In this document: positions 1 through 8,273 of the stretch, in pieces
Numbering within the stretch: the first letter of the stretch is position 1
Layout: every line of letters starts with the position of its first letter
Source of the DNA: Henriciella algicola
GTDB lineage: Bacteria; Pseudomonadota; Alphaproteobacteria; Caulobacterales; Hyphomonadaceae
Reading direction: 5' to 3'
Assembly (NCBI RefSeq): GCF_003576245.1
Contig: NZ_QWGA01000003.1
Location: 1,302,001-1,366,000, forward strand
DNA: 64,000 bases
Position numbers and translations under genes: made by a program
The notes under the pieces: model-generated
Told to the model about the DNA's origin: nothing
Database searches by the model: none
Seen by the model: only the letters and a program-made list of their open reading frames with translations

Positions 1-817
1 GTCATGGAAGGTTGTGAAAGAGATCTGCGCGGCGAACCCGTTCGTGAAGGGCATGCGGTTCTCGCGAAACTTCGGTCAGCATTCCGCGATCGAGGCAGGC
101 CTGAAGCACTCGAAGGGTGAGTGGGTCGTTGTCATGGACTGCGATCTGCAGGACCAGCCGGAAGAGATTCCGAACCTGTTCGAGGCGGCGGAGAAGGAAG
201 ACGCGAAGATCGTGCTCGCCCGCCGTGCGGAGCGTAACGACAGCCTTTACAGGCGCGCCATTTCAGCGGGCTATTATGGCCTGCTGAGCTTCATGACCGG
301 AAAACCGCTTGATGCCAGCGTCGCCAATTTCGGCCTTTATCATCGCACCGTCGTCGATGCCTATTGCAGCTGGGAAGAGGAGCAGAAGTACTTCCCGGTC
401 ATGATTCAATGGATGGGATTTGAGCCTGTCTATCTCGATGTGGCGCATAGCAAGCGCAGCGAGGGCAAGTCATCCTACACGCTCGGCAAGCTGCTGAAGC
501 TTGCATCGGATGTGGTCTTCTCATTCTCCGACAGGCCGCTCTGGATCATCGTCACGATCGGTCTGATCATCGCGGCGATCACATTCGTGCTGTCGATCGT
601 CACTTTCATCCAGGCGCTGATGGGTGAGTTTGATGTCTCCGGCTATCCATCACTCATCCTGTCGATCTGGTTCATGGGCGGGGTGCTCATCTGCAGCGTT
701 GGTCTGACAGGCATCTATGTCGGCCGGACGCTGCGTGAAGCGAAGGCACGCCCGTCCTATATCGTCGCGGACTATCTCAACGACGTGCCCGGGTCGGACA
801 AACCAGACCCGCGATGA
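1..817 (+). CDS. GtrB/DPM1-type glycosyltransferase family 2, 5' end cut by the window edge
   Basis: The frame is open to base 2, and the first visible residues (SWKVVKEI) correspond to the region after the DGS motif of family 2 transferases, so roughly the first 50 residues lie outside. Visible are the acceptor motif DCDLQDQPEE and two C-terminal membrane helices (about the last 90 residues), the layout of polyprenyl-phosphate sugar transferases such as GtrB and DPM1. These move a sugar from a nucleotide donor to undecaprenyl phosphate on the cytoplasmic face. The stop overlaps the start of the GtrA-like gene (ATGA at 814-817), so the two are translationally coupled and probably form a transferase/flippase pair for envelope glycan decoration. 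The sugar cannot be read from sequence. Confidence 0.9.
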   Translation, partial: SWKVVKEICAANPFVKGMRFSRNFGQHSAIEAGLKHSKGEWVVVMDCDLQDQPEEIPNLFEAAEKEDAKIVLARRAERNDSLYRRAISAGYYGLLSFMTGKPLDASVANFGLYHRTVVDAYCSWEEEQKYFPVMIQWMGFEPVYLDVAHSKRSEGKSSYTLGKLLKLASDVVFSFSDRPLWIIVTIGLIIAAITFVLSIVTFIQALMGEFDVSGYPSLILSIWFMGGVLICSVGLTGIYVGRTLREAKARPSYIVADYLNDVPGSDKPDPR

Positions 818-1242
818 TCGCCGCGCTCTTCCAGAAACTGAAATCATCGCCGACAAGCGGCGCGCTAATCCGGTACATTGTGGTGGGCGCGTCGATGAAC
901 CTGATCGCGGCGGCCATCGTGTATGTTCAGAGGATACTGGGTGTCCCGCACGAAATCGCTTTCGCGGTGACGACCGTCGGCAGCCTTCTGCTGAACTTCT
1001 ACCTGCAGCGTTCCTTCGTCTTCAGAAGCAATGCGGCGATCGTACGATCGCTGATCCTTTACACGCTGCTCTATGCGTCGACCTATCTCCTGCAGATATT
1101 CATCTATCCCGTGTTCGCGACCGTTCTTGGCTGGCCGGAACTTCTCTCCGTTCTGTTCACCGTGGGTGTGGCGGCGGTCTATTCCTTCATCGTACTGTCG
1201 CTTGTGGTCTTCAAGCCGCCGCCTGAAACGCCTGAGGGCTGA
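814..1242 (+). CDS. GtrA-like membrane protein (putative polyprenyl-phosphate sugar flippase)
   Basis: A 142-residue protein with four hydrophobic segments and the GtrA-family beginning (a short cytoplasmic start, then RYIVVGASMNLIAAAIVY). GtrA proteins are thought to flip undecaprenyl-phosphate-linked sugars across the inner membrane, working with a GtrB transferase. Here the GtrB-type gene is directly upstream with a 4-nt ATGA overlap. The 3' end overlaps the oppositely oriented TetR gene by 64 nt, which is long for a convergent pair in this window. Family assignment is by hydrophobic pattern and context. Confidence 0.85.
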   Translation: MIAALFQKLKSSPTSGALIRYIVVGASMNLIAAAIVYVQRILGVPHEIAFAVTTVGSLLLNFYLQRSFVFRSNAAIVRSLILYTLLYASTYLLQIFIYPVFATVLGWPELLSVLFTVGVAAVYSFIVLSLVVFKPPPETPEG

Positions 1243-1889
1243 GCCTGCTCGCGGGGGATCACCTCATCACAATGCGCGGCGTGTTCGGCGCCAATACGGT
1301 CCAGCGCACGAAGGATGATCTTGCGATCGGGGTCATAGGCGAGTTCGAGCGTGATCCCGCGCAGGCTCAGGATCAGGATGCGGGCATGGACGATGGCGGC
1401 GTCGATATCCTCTATGCCTGATCCTTTCGCCAGCCGCGCGACGAGCGCGTCAATTTCTGTCTCGACCCGTTCGGCAATAGGCCGGAATGCTGCTGCCAGT
1501 TCGCTGTCCCAGCGAGCGGCAAGCAGGATTTCCGTCACAACAGCGGCTGCTGGCAACTGATTGCTCTGCCAGGTGATGTCGCAGAAAGCGCGGTAGGCCG
1601 ACGCGTCGTCGTCGAATGCGGCGAGTTGCTGGCCTGTGTGCCGCATCATTTCATGCATGGCGTGGTCGGCGGCGCCGATCATCAGATCCAGCCGTGTGGG
1701 AAACTGGTTAAGCACCGATCCACGGCTGATCCCGGCTTCGTCCATTACGGTTTCGATGGAGGTGCCGGCATAACCGCGAGCGTTCAGGCACGCGATCGTC
1801 GCGTCGAGAATAAGCCTGCGTGTCTCTTCACCGCGCCGGTTTCGGCGACGCGGGGCTGCGACTTTCTCCACTGTGTCTGACCTGCTCAT
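1179..1889 (-). CDS. TetR/AcrR-family transcriptional regulator
   Basis: A 236-residue regulator with an N-terminal TetR helix-turn-helix (ETRRLILDAT then YAGTSIETVMDEAGISRGSV), followed by a variable ligand-binding helical domain. The frame stays open further upstream, but ATG at 1889 directly precedes the RRNRRGEETRR lead-in typical of the family, and an earlier start would run through the likely operator. It is divergent from the cupin/SDR/dehydrogenase operon with 163 bp between them, which suggests it represses that operon and itself. The last 64 nt lie antisense to the end of the GtrA-like gene. The ligand is unknown. Confidence 0.85.
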   Translation of the reverse strand: MSRSDTVEKVAAPRRRNRRGEETRRLILDATIACLNARGYAGTSIETVMDEAGISRGSVLNQFPTRLDLMIGAADHAMHEMMRHTGQQLAAFDDDASAYRAFCDITWQSNQLPAAAVVTEILLAARWDSELAAAFRPIAERVETEIDALVARLAKGSGIEDIDAAIVHARILILSLRGITLELAYDPDRKIILRALDRIGAEHAAHCDEVIPREQAQPSGVSGGGLKTTSDSTMKE

Positions 1890-1942
1890 GGGCCCTATGC
1901 ACCGCGCTCTGCCAGCAAGGTCAAGAAGCTCAATGTTGTTTA

Positions 1943-1958
1943 TAGTCAGTATTGACCA
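1943..1958. promoter_or_regulatory. Candidate TetR operator between divergent genes
   Basis: A 16-bp near-palindrome (TAGTCAGT ATTGACCA, with TNGTCA / TGACNA arms) lies between the TetR gene and the cupin gene. It overlaps a TTGACC that could be the -35 element of the rightward promoter (possible -10 TAGGGT at 1974-1979) and, on the other strand, a TATAAA that could be the -10 of the TetR promoter. A bound dimer could therefore block both directions. Inferred from position and symmetry only. Confidence 0.4.
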
Positions 1959-2052
1959 ATAATTGCAGAGGTGTAGGGTTGAGAGAAAGGCAGCAGCGCA
2001 CCCGACAAAGGGGCGCAACATAAACAGACCAGCTGCCAGTGGAGGAAATGAG

Positions 2053-2589
2053 ATGAGCGACACAACACTCGAAAACCGCGATGCAGACACAGGCGGCGGA
2101 TTCCAGATTTTCCGGACCGAGACGGCCCCCATCCTCGATGAGGCCGGTCACATGGAGTATTCCGATGTGACGCCGGAAATTGAAGCGGGGATCGCCGCGG
2201 CCGGAGAAGCTGGCGCTGGTGAGGGGCAGCTGGTCAAGACGCTCTTCTCGCGTCCGGGCTTCAGCCTGACCTATGCCTGGTTCAAGAGCGGCTTTCCGCT
2301 GCCGCTCCATACGCATAATGTCGATTGCCTCTATTATGTCGTGGCGGGCAGCCTGCAGCTCGGTATCGAGAAGCTAGAAGCTGGTGACGGCTTCTTCGTT
2401 GGTGCTGACAAGGCCTATCGCTACACGCCGGGGCCAGACGGTGTGGAAGTACTGGAGTTTCGCACCGAAGAGCATTTCGACATCAAGTTCCTCGCCAAGA
2501 CGGCCTCCATGTGGGGCAAGATTGCGGGCAAGGCGGCAGAGCGCCAGGCAGCCTGGGCTGGCGAAACGCCGCCAAGCGCAAAGCACTAG
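2053..2589 (+). CDS. Cupin-domain protein
   Basis: A 178-residue protein with a single conserved cupin barrel. Motif 1 is visible as LPLHTHNVDCLYYVVAGSLQLG, with probable metal ligands His86 and His88, followed by a GDGFFVGADKAYRY segment. The start at ATG 2053 is chosen because GGAGG stands at 2041-2045. It is the first gene of a three-gene unit with a short-chain dehydrogenase and a zinc-dependent dehydrogenase, divergent from a TetR regulator, so a role in a small catabolic pathway (isomerase, dioxygenase or binding protein) is plausible. The substrate is not identifiable. Confidence 0.8.
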   Translation: MSDTTLENRDADTGGGFQIFRTETAPILDEAGHMEYSDVTPEIEAGIAAAGEAGAGEGQLVKTLFSRPGFSLTYAWFKSGFPLPLHTHNVDCLYYVVAGSLQLGIEKLEAGDGFFVGADKAYRYTPGPDGVEVLEFRTEEHFDIKFLAKTASMWGKIAGKAAERQAAWAGETPPSAKH

Positions 2590-2598
2590 GCGGTCATC

Positions 2599-3384
2599 AT
2601 GTCAGGCAAGAGATTTGAAGGCCGCGTCGCGGTCATTACCGGGGCTGCATCCGGGATCGGCGCAGCGACGGCGCGGTTGATGGCGCGTGAAGGCGCCAGG
2701 CTTGTGCTCGGTGATATCAGTGCAGACGGCATTGCCACCATTGCCAGCGAACTGGGCGCGACAGGCGTGACGGGCGATGTCTCGAAACAGGCAGACGTTG
2801 AAGCGCTAATCAGGGCGGCGGTAGATGCCCACGGACGCATCGACATCCTGTTCAACAATGCCGGCATTGGCAGTTATGGCAACAGTGTCGAGATGGAGGC
2901 CGAACAGTGGGAGCGCGTCATCGCGATTGACCTTCACAGCGTCTTCTATGCCTGCAAGGCGGCGATCCCTCACATGCCAGAAGGCAGCGCGATCGTGAAC
3001 ACGGCATCCATCTCAGGGCTCGGCGGGGACTACCGCTTTGCAGCCTATAATGCAGCCAAGGGCGCGGTCATCAACTACACCCGCGCGCTCGCCATGGATC
3101 ATGCCAAGGCAGGGATCAGGGTGAACGCGCTTTGTCCCGGCCTGGTCGATACGCCGATTACTTCAGACCTCAACCAGATCCCGGGCCTTCGCGAAGACTG
3201 GCTGTCGCGCATCCCGATGGGCCGGGCGGCGAAGCCCGAAGAAATGGCGGCCGTCGTCGCCTTCCTGGCCTCGGATGATGCCTCCTATGTGACGGGGTCG
3301 ATTATGGTCGCCGATGGCGGCACGACGGCGTGCACCGGCCAACCGGACATCTCAAGGTTCGCCGACCTGACCGCGCAGGGCTGA
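2599..3384 (+). CDS. Short-chain dehydrogenase/reductase (SDR)
   Basis: A 261-residue classical SDR. The Rossmann motif TGAASGIG sits at residues 14-21, NNAG at 86-89, the catalytic serine at about 137, and the YNAAK pair as Tyr150 and Lys154. The C-terminal YVTGSIMVADGG matches the end seen in 3-oxoacyl-ACP reductase-like members. It is an NAD(P)H-dependent oxidoreductase of unknown alcohol/ketone specificity. It starts 9 nt after the cupin gene and ends 3 nt before the next dehydrogenase, so the three are almost certainly cotranscribed. Confidence 0.9.
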   Translation: MSGKRFEGRVAVITGAASGIGAATARLMAREGARLVLGDISADGIATIASELGATGVTGDVSKQADVEALIRAAVDAHGRIDILFNNAGIGSYGNSVEMEAEQWERVIAIDLHSVFYACKAAIPHMPEGSAIVNTASISGLGGDYRFAAYNAAKGAVINYTRALAMDHAKAGIRVNALCPGLVDTPITSDLNQIPGLREDWLSRIPMGRAAKPEEMAAVVAFLASDDASYVTGSIMVADGGTTACTGQPDISRFADLTAQG

Positions 3385-3387
3385 GAC

Positions 3388-4440
3388 ATGAGAGCAGCTT
3401 GTCTCAAAGGGGGCCGGATTACGGTCGAGACCTTGCCCGACCCGGAGCCAAGGCCGGGCCAGATACTGGTGCGCCCGCTTTTCAACGGCATTTGCGGAAG
3501 TGATCTGTCCCTGCGCAAGCAGATGGCGGCGGCGGAAGCGGAAGTCGCGGAGGCTGACCTGCCGATCATCGTCCCGGGCCATGAGTTCAGTGCAGAAGTC
3601 ATGGATGTATCTAAAACGGTCGAGACCGACCTGAAGCCCGGCGACATCATCACGGCGCTGCCTTTCACGCATGACCATGACGGGCCCCAGACAATTGGTA
3701 TCTCGCCCGGCCATCAGGGCGGACTGGCGACGCTGAGCTGCGTCGACGCAGTGCGGGCTTTCAAGGTCCCGGAAGGTGTCGCGCCAGACCTTTCTGCGCT
3801 GACCGAGCCTCTCGCCGTGGGGCTGCACGCTTCGCGTCTTGCCAGCCGGAACGAGGGCCCGAACCTCGTCATCGGCTGCGGGCCCGTCGGTCTGGCAGTC
3901 ATTATGTCGTTGAAGCTGGATGGGCGAGGGCCTGTCATCGCGGCGGATTTCTCAGCCGAACGCCGTGCCGTCGCAGAAGCGGTCGGCGCCGATATCGTCA
4001 TCGATCCGGCAAGGGAGAGCGCCTTCACCCAATGGGCGCGGGCGGATTTCTCGCCCGCTTCCATGTCGCCGCTTCTTGGGCGGGAGTTACGCGGCCTGCC
4101 GCCCGGCGCGAACATATTCGAGTGTACCGGCGTGTCAGGGCTCATCAGTGAAGTGATCAACTCGGCCATGCCGCATAGCCATATCATCGTCGCCGGTGTC
4201 TGCCCGCATCAGGAGACAATCACGCCGCTGAAAGCCATCGTGCGGGAGCTCACGCTCGAATTCAGCTTCGCCTACAGGCCGGAAGAGTTTGAGGAAGCGC
4301 TGGCGCGGGTCGCGCAGCATGGTGATCTGGTTTCGAAACTGATCACGAGCCGCCGCCCACTTGCCGAGACGGAGGCAGCGTTCGACGCGCTGGCGAAATA
4401 TCCAAGTGAGATAAAGGTGTTGATCGAGCCGGGGGCTTGA
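3388..4440 (+). CDS. Zinc-dependent medium-chain alcohol dehydrogenase family protein
   Basis: A 350-residue MDR enzyme resembling the 2,3-butanediol/threonine dehydrogenase group. Catalytic-zinc ligands are visible as Cys36 (GICGSD), His65 with Glu66 (GHE), and Glu140 in TEPLAVG. The NAD-binding motif GCGPVG is at 163-168. The structural-zinc lobe is atypical: the segment at about 90-118 lacks the usual four closely spaced cysteines, so this protein probably binds only the catalytic zinc. It is the third gene of the cupin-SDR-dehydrogenase operon. The substrate is not predicted. Confidence 0.88.
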   Translation: MRAACLKGGRITVETLPDPEPRPGQILVRPLFNGICGSDLSLRKQMAAAEAEVAEADLPIIVPGHEFSAEVMDVSKTVETDLKPGDIITALPFTHDHDGPQTIGISPGHQGGLATLSCVDAVRAFKVPEGVAPDLSALTEPLAVGLHASRLASRNEGPNLVIGCGPVGLAVIMSLKLDGRGPVIAADFSAERRAVAEAVGADIVIDPARESAFTQWARADFSPASMSPLLGRELRGLPPGANIFECTGVSGLISEVINSAMPHSHIIVAGVCPHQETITPLKAIVRELTLEFSFAYRPEEFEEALARVAQHGDLVSKLITSRRPLAETEAAFDALAKYPSEIKVLIEPGA

Positions 4441-4660
4441 GAGGCGTCTAGGGCACACGTCAGACACACGAGCGTGCAAGCGCAGCCTTGAGCACGATCC
4501 ACGTGACGAGCGAAGCGAGGAAACGGGATCAGAACCCAATGGCCCCTGCCGGGGCATTCATTCCGTAAAATCAGTCCCCCGGAAGGCGGCTGCCGCCGCA
4601 TTCATTTCCTATTTTTGGTCCACTGGACCAAAAATTTTGCGAAGCAAACCGGAAAATGAA
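4441..4660. other. Structured intergenic stretch between dehydrogenase and tRNA-Thr
   Basis: I found no gene here. The stretch holds a GCCCC/GGGGC hairpin (4542-4555), a possible end for the dehydrogenase operon, and a GGCGGC T GCCGCC palindrome (4585-4597). Two strong hairpins follow (4612-4634 and 4636-4648). The phrase GCATTCATT occurs twice on the plus strand (4554-4562 and 4598-4606) and inverted next to the tRNA (4655-4661). It reads mainly as the 3' trailer of the leftward tRNA transcript. Confidence 0.5.
4612..4634. terminator. Bidirectional terminator-like hairpin downstream of tRNA-Thr
   Basis: A perfect 10-bp inverted repeat, TTTTTGGTCC (4612-4621) and GGACCAAAAA (4625-4634), with a 3-nt loop. 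The A/T-rich stem bases make it read as an intrinsic terminator in both directions. It lies 27 nt beyond the encoded CCA of the leftward tRNA-Thr. A smaller hairpin, TTTGC GAA GCAAA, abuts it at 4636-4648. Confidence 0.6.
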
Positions 4661-4736
4661 TGGTGCCGCCTAGGTGACTTGAACACCTGACCCCCGCATT
4701 ACGAATGCGATGCTCTACCAGCTGAGCTAAGGCGGC
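4661..4736 (-). tRNA. tRNA-Thr (anticodon CGU)
   Basis: The reverse strand folds into a full cloverleaf. The acceptor stem is GCCGCCT with AGGCGGC, the D-stem GCTC with GAGC, the anticodon stem TCGCA with TGCGG around the loop TTCGTAA (anticodon CGT in DNA, reading ACG), and the T-stem AGGTG with CACCT around TTCAAGT. CCA is encoded at the 3' end. The downstream trailer can pair with the 3' half of the acceptor stem (see findings). Confidence 0.95.
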
Positions 4737-4824
4737 TATCCGTTGGAAGGCGCCTCAATACCGTCAAGCGTGCCTTTGGGCAAGTGGACAATTCAGGGCG
4801 GCGCAGCGCGCCTCTATTGCGGTG

Positions 4825-6294
4825 TCAGGCCTCGTCCTGCTCACCATCGCGGACATAGTCGACCGGCGGCTCTGTCATCGTGCGGCCTGGCTCGCTGGCA
4901 GGCGGCAGGGCCTTTTGCGGCTCGGCCTGGCGGGTGCGCACGGCAGCTACAGGGGCAGGCAGCGCAATATAGCGGCCCGCCTCAAGCTCACGGCCATAGG
5001 ATTCATAGCGCGGATGGATCAGTGTGCCTGCATCGCCGAAAGCGTAGACGAGGCGTGCCCAGTCGCGGCGCGAATAGTCAAAGGCCTGTCCGTTCGGGTC
5101 GATATCGGACCATTCGGCCTCTCTCGAGGCCGTGATGGCCATGCGGCCCCAGCGGTCGGCTTCTGAATTGTCGCCATAGCCGCGAAGGGCCTGCTCCAGC
5201 AGCAGGCAGAGGCGCGCTGTTGGCTGTTCCTCGACCAGCGGGGCGAGCTCCTTGATGGCGGCGATCCAGTCGCGCTCTGCCATCGCGATCTCTGCCTTCA
5301 GGATGCGGCTCTCGCGGGCATCGGGATTGGTGTCGATCAGGGCGCGCAGGCGCGCCGACTGCGTTTTTGGCGTGTCTTCGGGGTCGAGCCTGCGGCTGAG
5401 GTGTGCGAGCGCCGGATGCGGGCTGAAGCGCCAGCCGAGTTCGAGAACGCCCTGCGCGGCTTTCACCTTGCCTTCCAGCTTGAGCTGGCGCGCGCCATGA
5501 TAGGCGGCAGGCGCAAAGGCCGGGGAGGCGCGCAGCGCATCGGCAAGGAGCTTCTGGGCATCGCGTCGTTCTGCATTCGGCATGCTGGTCGCGTGCGCTG
5601 TGTAGAGCACCGAGCGCCTGCGCCGGAGGCTGTCGCCAGAGATCAGGCCGCGGCGTTCTCCGATGGCGAGCGTTTCAACCGCGTCCTGCCAGTGACCGCG
5701 TGCGACCTGACTGTCGAAGAGCGAGGTGAAGGGCCAGTCGGCAGCGGTCTTGAGTTCCAAGGCTTCACGGGCGCGCGCTTCGGCGGCGGCGGTATCACCG
5801 CGTTCTGTTGCCGCAATGGCTGCACCGCGAAGGCCGGCAAGTTCGCCGCCCGGCAGGCGGGCGAGCTGGCCCCAGGCGCGCTCAGCGCTTGGCCAGTCAT
5901 GCGCGATCTCGGCCGTGCGTGCTTCGAGCAGGAGCTTCAGCCGCTCATCGTCTGCATGTTGTGCCGCACGGCTCGCATATTTGCGCGACAGGCTGATGTC
6001 GCCAGCTTCGGCCGCGAGAATGCCGTCGGCGAGCGACCGGTTGGCGCTGCGCTTTTTTGAGTTGCGGCGCGCCTGTCCAAAGCGTTTCGGCAGCTTGATA
6101 AGACCGGCGAGCGCCGCCCAGACAAGCGCCATCACCGCGCCGAGCAGGATGACGCCAAGGATCGCGACGACAAGCTCGATGCTGATCGTGTCGGCGCCGA
6201 GCGTGATGACGACATTGCCGGACAGGCCGGACGCCCAGAGGACGATCAGGCCAGCGACGACGATGAGACAGACGATGAGGAAGAGAGCTATCAT
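4825..6294 (-). CDS. hemY: HemY-like TPR membrane protein
   Basis: A 489-residue protein with two N-terminal membrane helices (about 1-20 and 40-68) followed by alpha-helical tetratricopeptide-like repeats, the layout of the proteobacterial HemY family linked to heme biosynthesis. A characteristic segment reads RSLADGILAAEAGDISLSRKYA, and GELAGLRGAAIAATERGD lies in the repeats. HemY is not the oxygen-dependent protoporphyrinogen oxidase of the same name; it probably scaffolds heme enzymes at the inner membrane. It is last in the leftward block hemC-hemD-mic60-hemY, 11 nt after the mic60 stop. The C-terminus is proline-rich and acidic. Confidence 0.88.
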   Translation of the reverse strand: MIALFLIVCLIVVAGLIVLWASGLSGNVVITLGADTISIELVVAILGVILLGAVMALVWAALAGLIKLPKRFGQARRNSKKRSANRSLADGILAAEAGDISLSRKYASRAAQHADDERLKLLLEARTAEIAHDWPSAERAWGQLARLPGGELAGLRGAAIAATERGDTAAAEARAREALELKTAADWPFTSLFDSQVARGHWQDAVETLAIGERRGLISGDSLRRRRSVLYTAHATSMPNAERRDAQKLLADALRASPAFAPAAYHGARQLKLEGKVKAAQGVLELGWRFSPHPALAHLSRRLDPEDTPKTQSARLRALIDTNPDARESRILKAEIAMAERDWIAAIKELAPLVEEQPTARLCLLLEQALRGYGDNSEADRWGRMAITASREAEWSDIDPNGQAFDYSRRDWARLVYAFGDAGTLIHPRYESYGRELEAGRYIALPAPVAAVRTRQAEPQKALPPASEPGRTMTEPPVDYVRDGEQDEA

Positions 6295-6305
6295 TGGAAA
6301 CTTAT

Positions 6306-7496
6306 CTAGGGGGTTTGCGCGGCAAATTCGAGGCGAAGCGTATCAATTGCGTCGCGCGCTTCGATCCGGTTGCGGGCGTCTGTGAGCCAGTCTGTATATA
6401 CGGCGAGGCTTTCAGCTGGCAGGCCTTCGAGTGCGGTGATGGCTTGCCGTAGGTCACCGGCCTCGAGAGCGGCTTCAGCTTCGGAGAGTATGGCGGGCAC
6501 GACGCTGTTGCCGCCGCCGCGCCGGACAGACACCATGTCTCCAAAGAAGGTATCAACCCAGCCCGGCTCACCTGCCGCTTCGCTGTCACGGTCGAGAGCG
6601 TCATCCTTGAGGGCATCGAAACGCGTCTGCAGCGTACCCATGCTTGGGATGGGGCTGCCAGACAGGCGTACCAGTGTGGCAGCGGCCTCGCTTGAGGGCT
6701 GCAGCTCCTGAAGGCGCTGGGCGGACGTTCTGAAATCCGTCCCGGTCGTGATGGCGTTTTCGATCGAGGCGATGGCGAGCGCGCTTTGTGCGGCTGTCGT
6801 CGCAGAGCGGCGCGCGGCGTCGGCCTGGGTGGCTGTCTGAGCGCTGGTTTCCTCAAGCGCAGACTGCGCCGAGGCAAGCTGCTGGATACGCGAGCGCAGG
6901 CTGGAGACTTCCTGACGGAGGGAGGCAAGCTCTGCCGAGGTCGGGGCGCTCTCGCTGTCAAGGGTCTGGAGGGCCGCTTCCAGATTGGCGATGCGCTGCG
7001 GGTCGATTGAGGAAGATGTCTCCGGCTGGTTCGCCATCCCCTCTTCGACGGCATCGATGCGAGCGGAGAGGTCTGCGATCGCATCTTCATCCACCGCGCT
7101 ACCTTGGGCAGGATTAGCGGCTTCCGGCGTGGCTGAGCGTAGCGCGTCGACAGTGCTGCTCAGGCCGTCGATCTGCGCGGTCACATCAGACAGCCGCTCT
7201 TCCAGCGCGTCGATACGATTAGAGAGGTCGGTCTGCTGGTCGCTCAGCGCGGCGATGCCGGTCGCTGTGTCGTCCGGTTGCAGGCCCTTCTGCAGAAGGC
7301 CGGATGACCAGAGCGAGAGTCCAAGCGCGCCAAAGGCGATCAGCATCACGAACAGGAGAGAGAGCCAGCCCGGGCCGCTGCTGGACGTCTTGCGGGCTGG
7401 CGTTTCGCTTGTGCGGCTCTCCTGCGCAGCCTCATTCTCTGCCGGTTCGAACTCGGCATCGATCGGGTCTGTGGTCGGGGTCTGCGGATCACTCAT
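6306..7496 (-). CDS. mic60: Alphaproteobacterial Mic60/mitofilin homologue
   Basis: A 396-residue protein with an acidic N-terminus, one membrane helix (about residues 44-63), a long predicted coiled coil (about 75-230) and a helical C-terminal region (about 240-396) where the mitofilin signature would lie. This is the architecture of alphaproteobacterial Mic60, the bacterial relative of the MICOS subunit that shapes cristae and bacterial intracytoplasmic membranes. Its place between hemD and hemY is the conserved location for this family and supports the call more than sequence identity, which is low. It probably acts at the inner membrane, contacting outer-membrane partners. Confidence 0.82.
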   Translation of the reverse strand: MSDPQTPTTDPIDAEFEPAENEAAQESRTSETPARKTSSSGPGWLSLLFVMLIAFGALGLSLWSSGLLQKGLQPDDTATGIAALSDQQTDLSNRIDALEERLSDVTAQIDGLSSTVDALRSATPEAANPAQGSAVDEDAIADLSARIDAVEEGMANQPETSSSIDPQRIANLEAALQTLDSESAPTSAELASLRQEVSSLRSRIQQLASAQSALEETSAQTATQADAARRSATTAAQSALAIASIENAITTGTDFRTSAQRLQELQPSSEAAATLVRLSGSPIPSMGTLQTRFDALKDDALDRDSEAAGEPGWVDTFFGDMVSVRRGGGNSVVPAILSEAEAALEAGDLRQAITALEGLPAESLAVYTDWLTDARNRIEARDAIDTLRLEFAAQTP

Positions 7497-7556
7497 TCGG
7501 GTTCATCCTGTCGGCTCCGGCCCAATCGGTCCAGATGCCCTTCAATGTATTGCCGC

Positions 7557-8273
7557 TCAGCGCGCGGCAAGCAAACGGTCCAGCGCTTCCAGAAGGTGCG
7601 CTTCGTCTGGATGGTCAGCAATTTCAATCTGGTCCTTACCGCCCTCACGCAGGGGTCCTGCCGCCTGCTCTGAGATCGCAACGTACGAGACGCGCTGAAG
7701 GTCCAGGCCCGCGCTGAGATCCATGAAGGCCCGCGCACCTTTTGCAGAATGGACGAGGACGATAGAGGGGCTGCTCGCGATTGCCGAAACCGCGTCCGGG
7801 TGCAGCGCTGGCGCGTTGGCCGCCTCATAGAGGGCGAGGAAATCAACCTCGAAGCCTTCATGCTCAAGGGCGGCTTTGACGATGCCTTTTGCCGCAGAAT
7901 TGGCGACGTGCAGGAGGCGTTTTGACTGATCGGCGGGCCAGTGATGGGCGATATAATGGGCAAGGTCTTCGGCATTGCCCGATGACTGGTGCACCGGGCT
8001 GTAGCCCTCAAGCAGGGCTTCTGACGCCGTTGCCGGGCCGACGCACCAAGCAGGCAGGTCGCGCGCGTCGGTTTCTGCCGCCAGGAAGCGTACGCCATTC
8101 GCGCTGGTAAAGATCAGCCCACCATAGACCGATAGATCTGGGAGGGCGGCTTCACTGCGAGACAGCTCGATGGCGGGCGTCACGATGGCGGTCAGGCCGC
8201 GCTCTTTCAGGGCCTGCGCTGTCTGGTCTGCGCCCGGCTTGCTGCGGGTGACGATGACGGGCGTGCTAGTCAT
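7557..8273 (-). CDS. hemD: Uroporphyrinogen-III synthase
   Basis: A 238-residue protein with the HemD beginning ([19 protein letters not shown]), a central [10 protein letters not shown] segment, and a late [10 protein letters not shown] segment. It cyclises hydroxymethylbilane with inversion of ring D to give uroporphyrinogen III in tetrapyrrole synthesis. HemD sequences are divergent, so the neighbours matter: its ATG at 8273 overlaps the end of hemC by 8 nt. A longer frame exists upstream but lies inside hemC. A gap of 60 bp separates it from mic60. Confidence 0.88.
   Translation of the reverse strand: MTSTPVIVTRSKPGADQTAQALKERGLTAIVTPAIELSRSEAALPDLSVYGGLIFTSANGVRFLAAETDARDLPAWCVGPATASEALLEGYSPVHQSSGNAEDLAHYIAHHWPADQSKRLLHVANSAAKGIVKAALEHEGFEVDFLALYEAANAPALHPDAVSAIASSPSIVLVHSAKGARAFMDLSAGLDLQRVSYVAISEQAAGPLREGGKDQIEIADHPDEAHLLEALDRLLAAR

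Noticed and set aside
1930-2316. Minus-strand frame covering the TetR leader and the cupin gene
   Set aside because: It overlaps the promoter region and a well-supported cupin gene; low-complexity translation without a domain.
4441-4660. Possible prophage or integrative-element attachment site next to the tRNA
   Set aside because: The repeat of the tRNA 3' region is inverted and imperfect, and no integrase or phage gene is present in the window.
5401-6060. 219-codon plus-strand frames opposite hemY
   Set aside because: No family signal, while the minus-strand hemY has membrane helices and repeats in the expected order.
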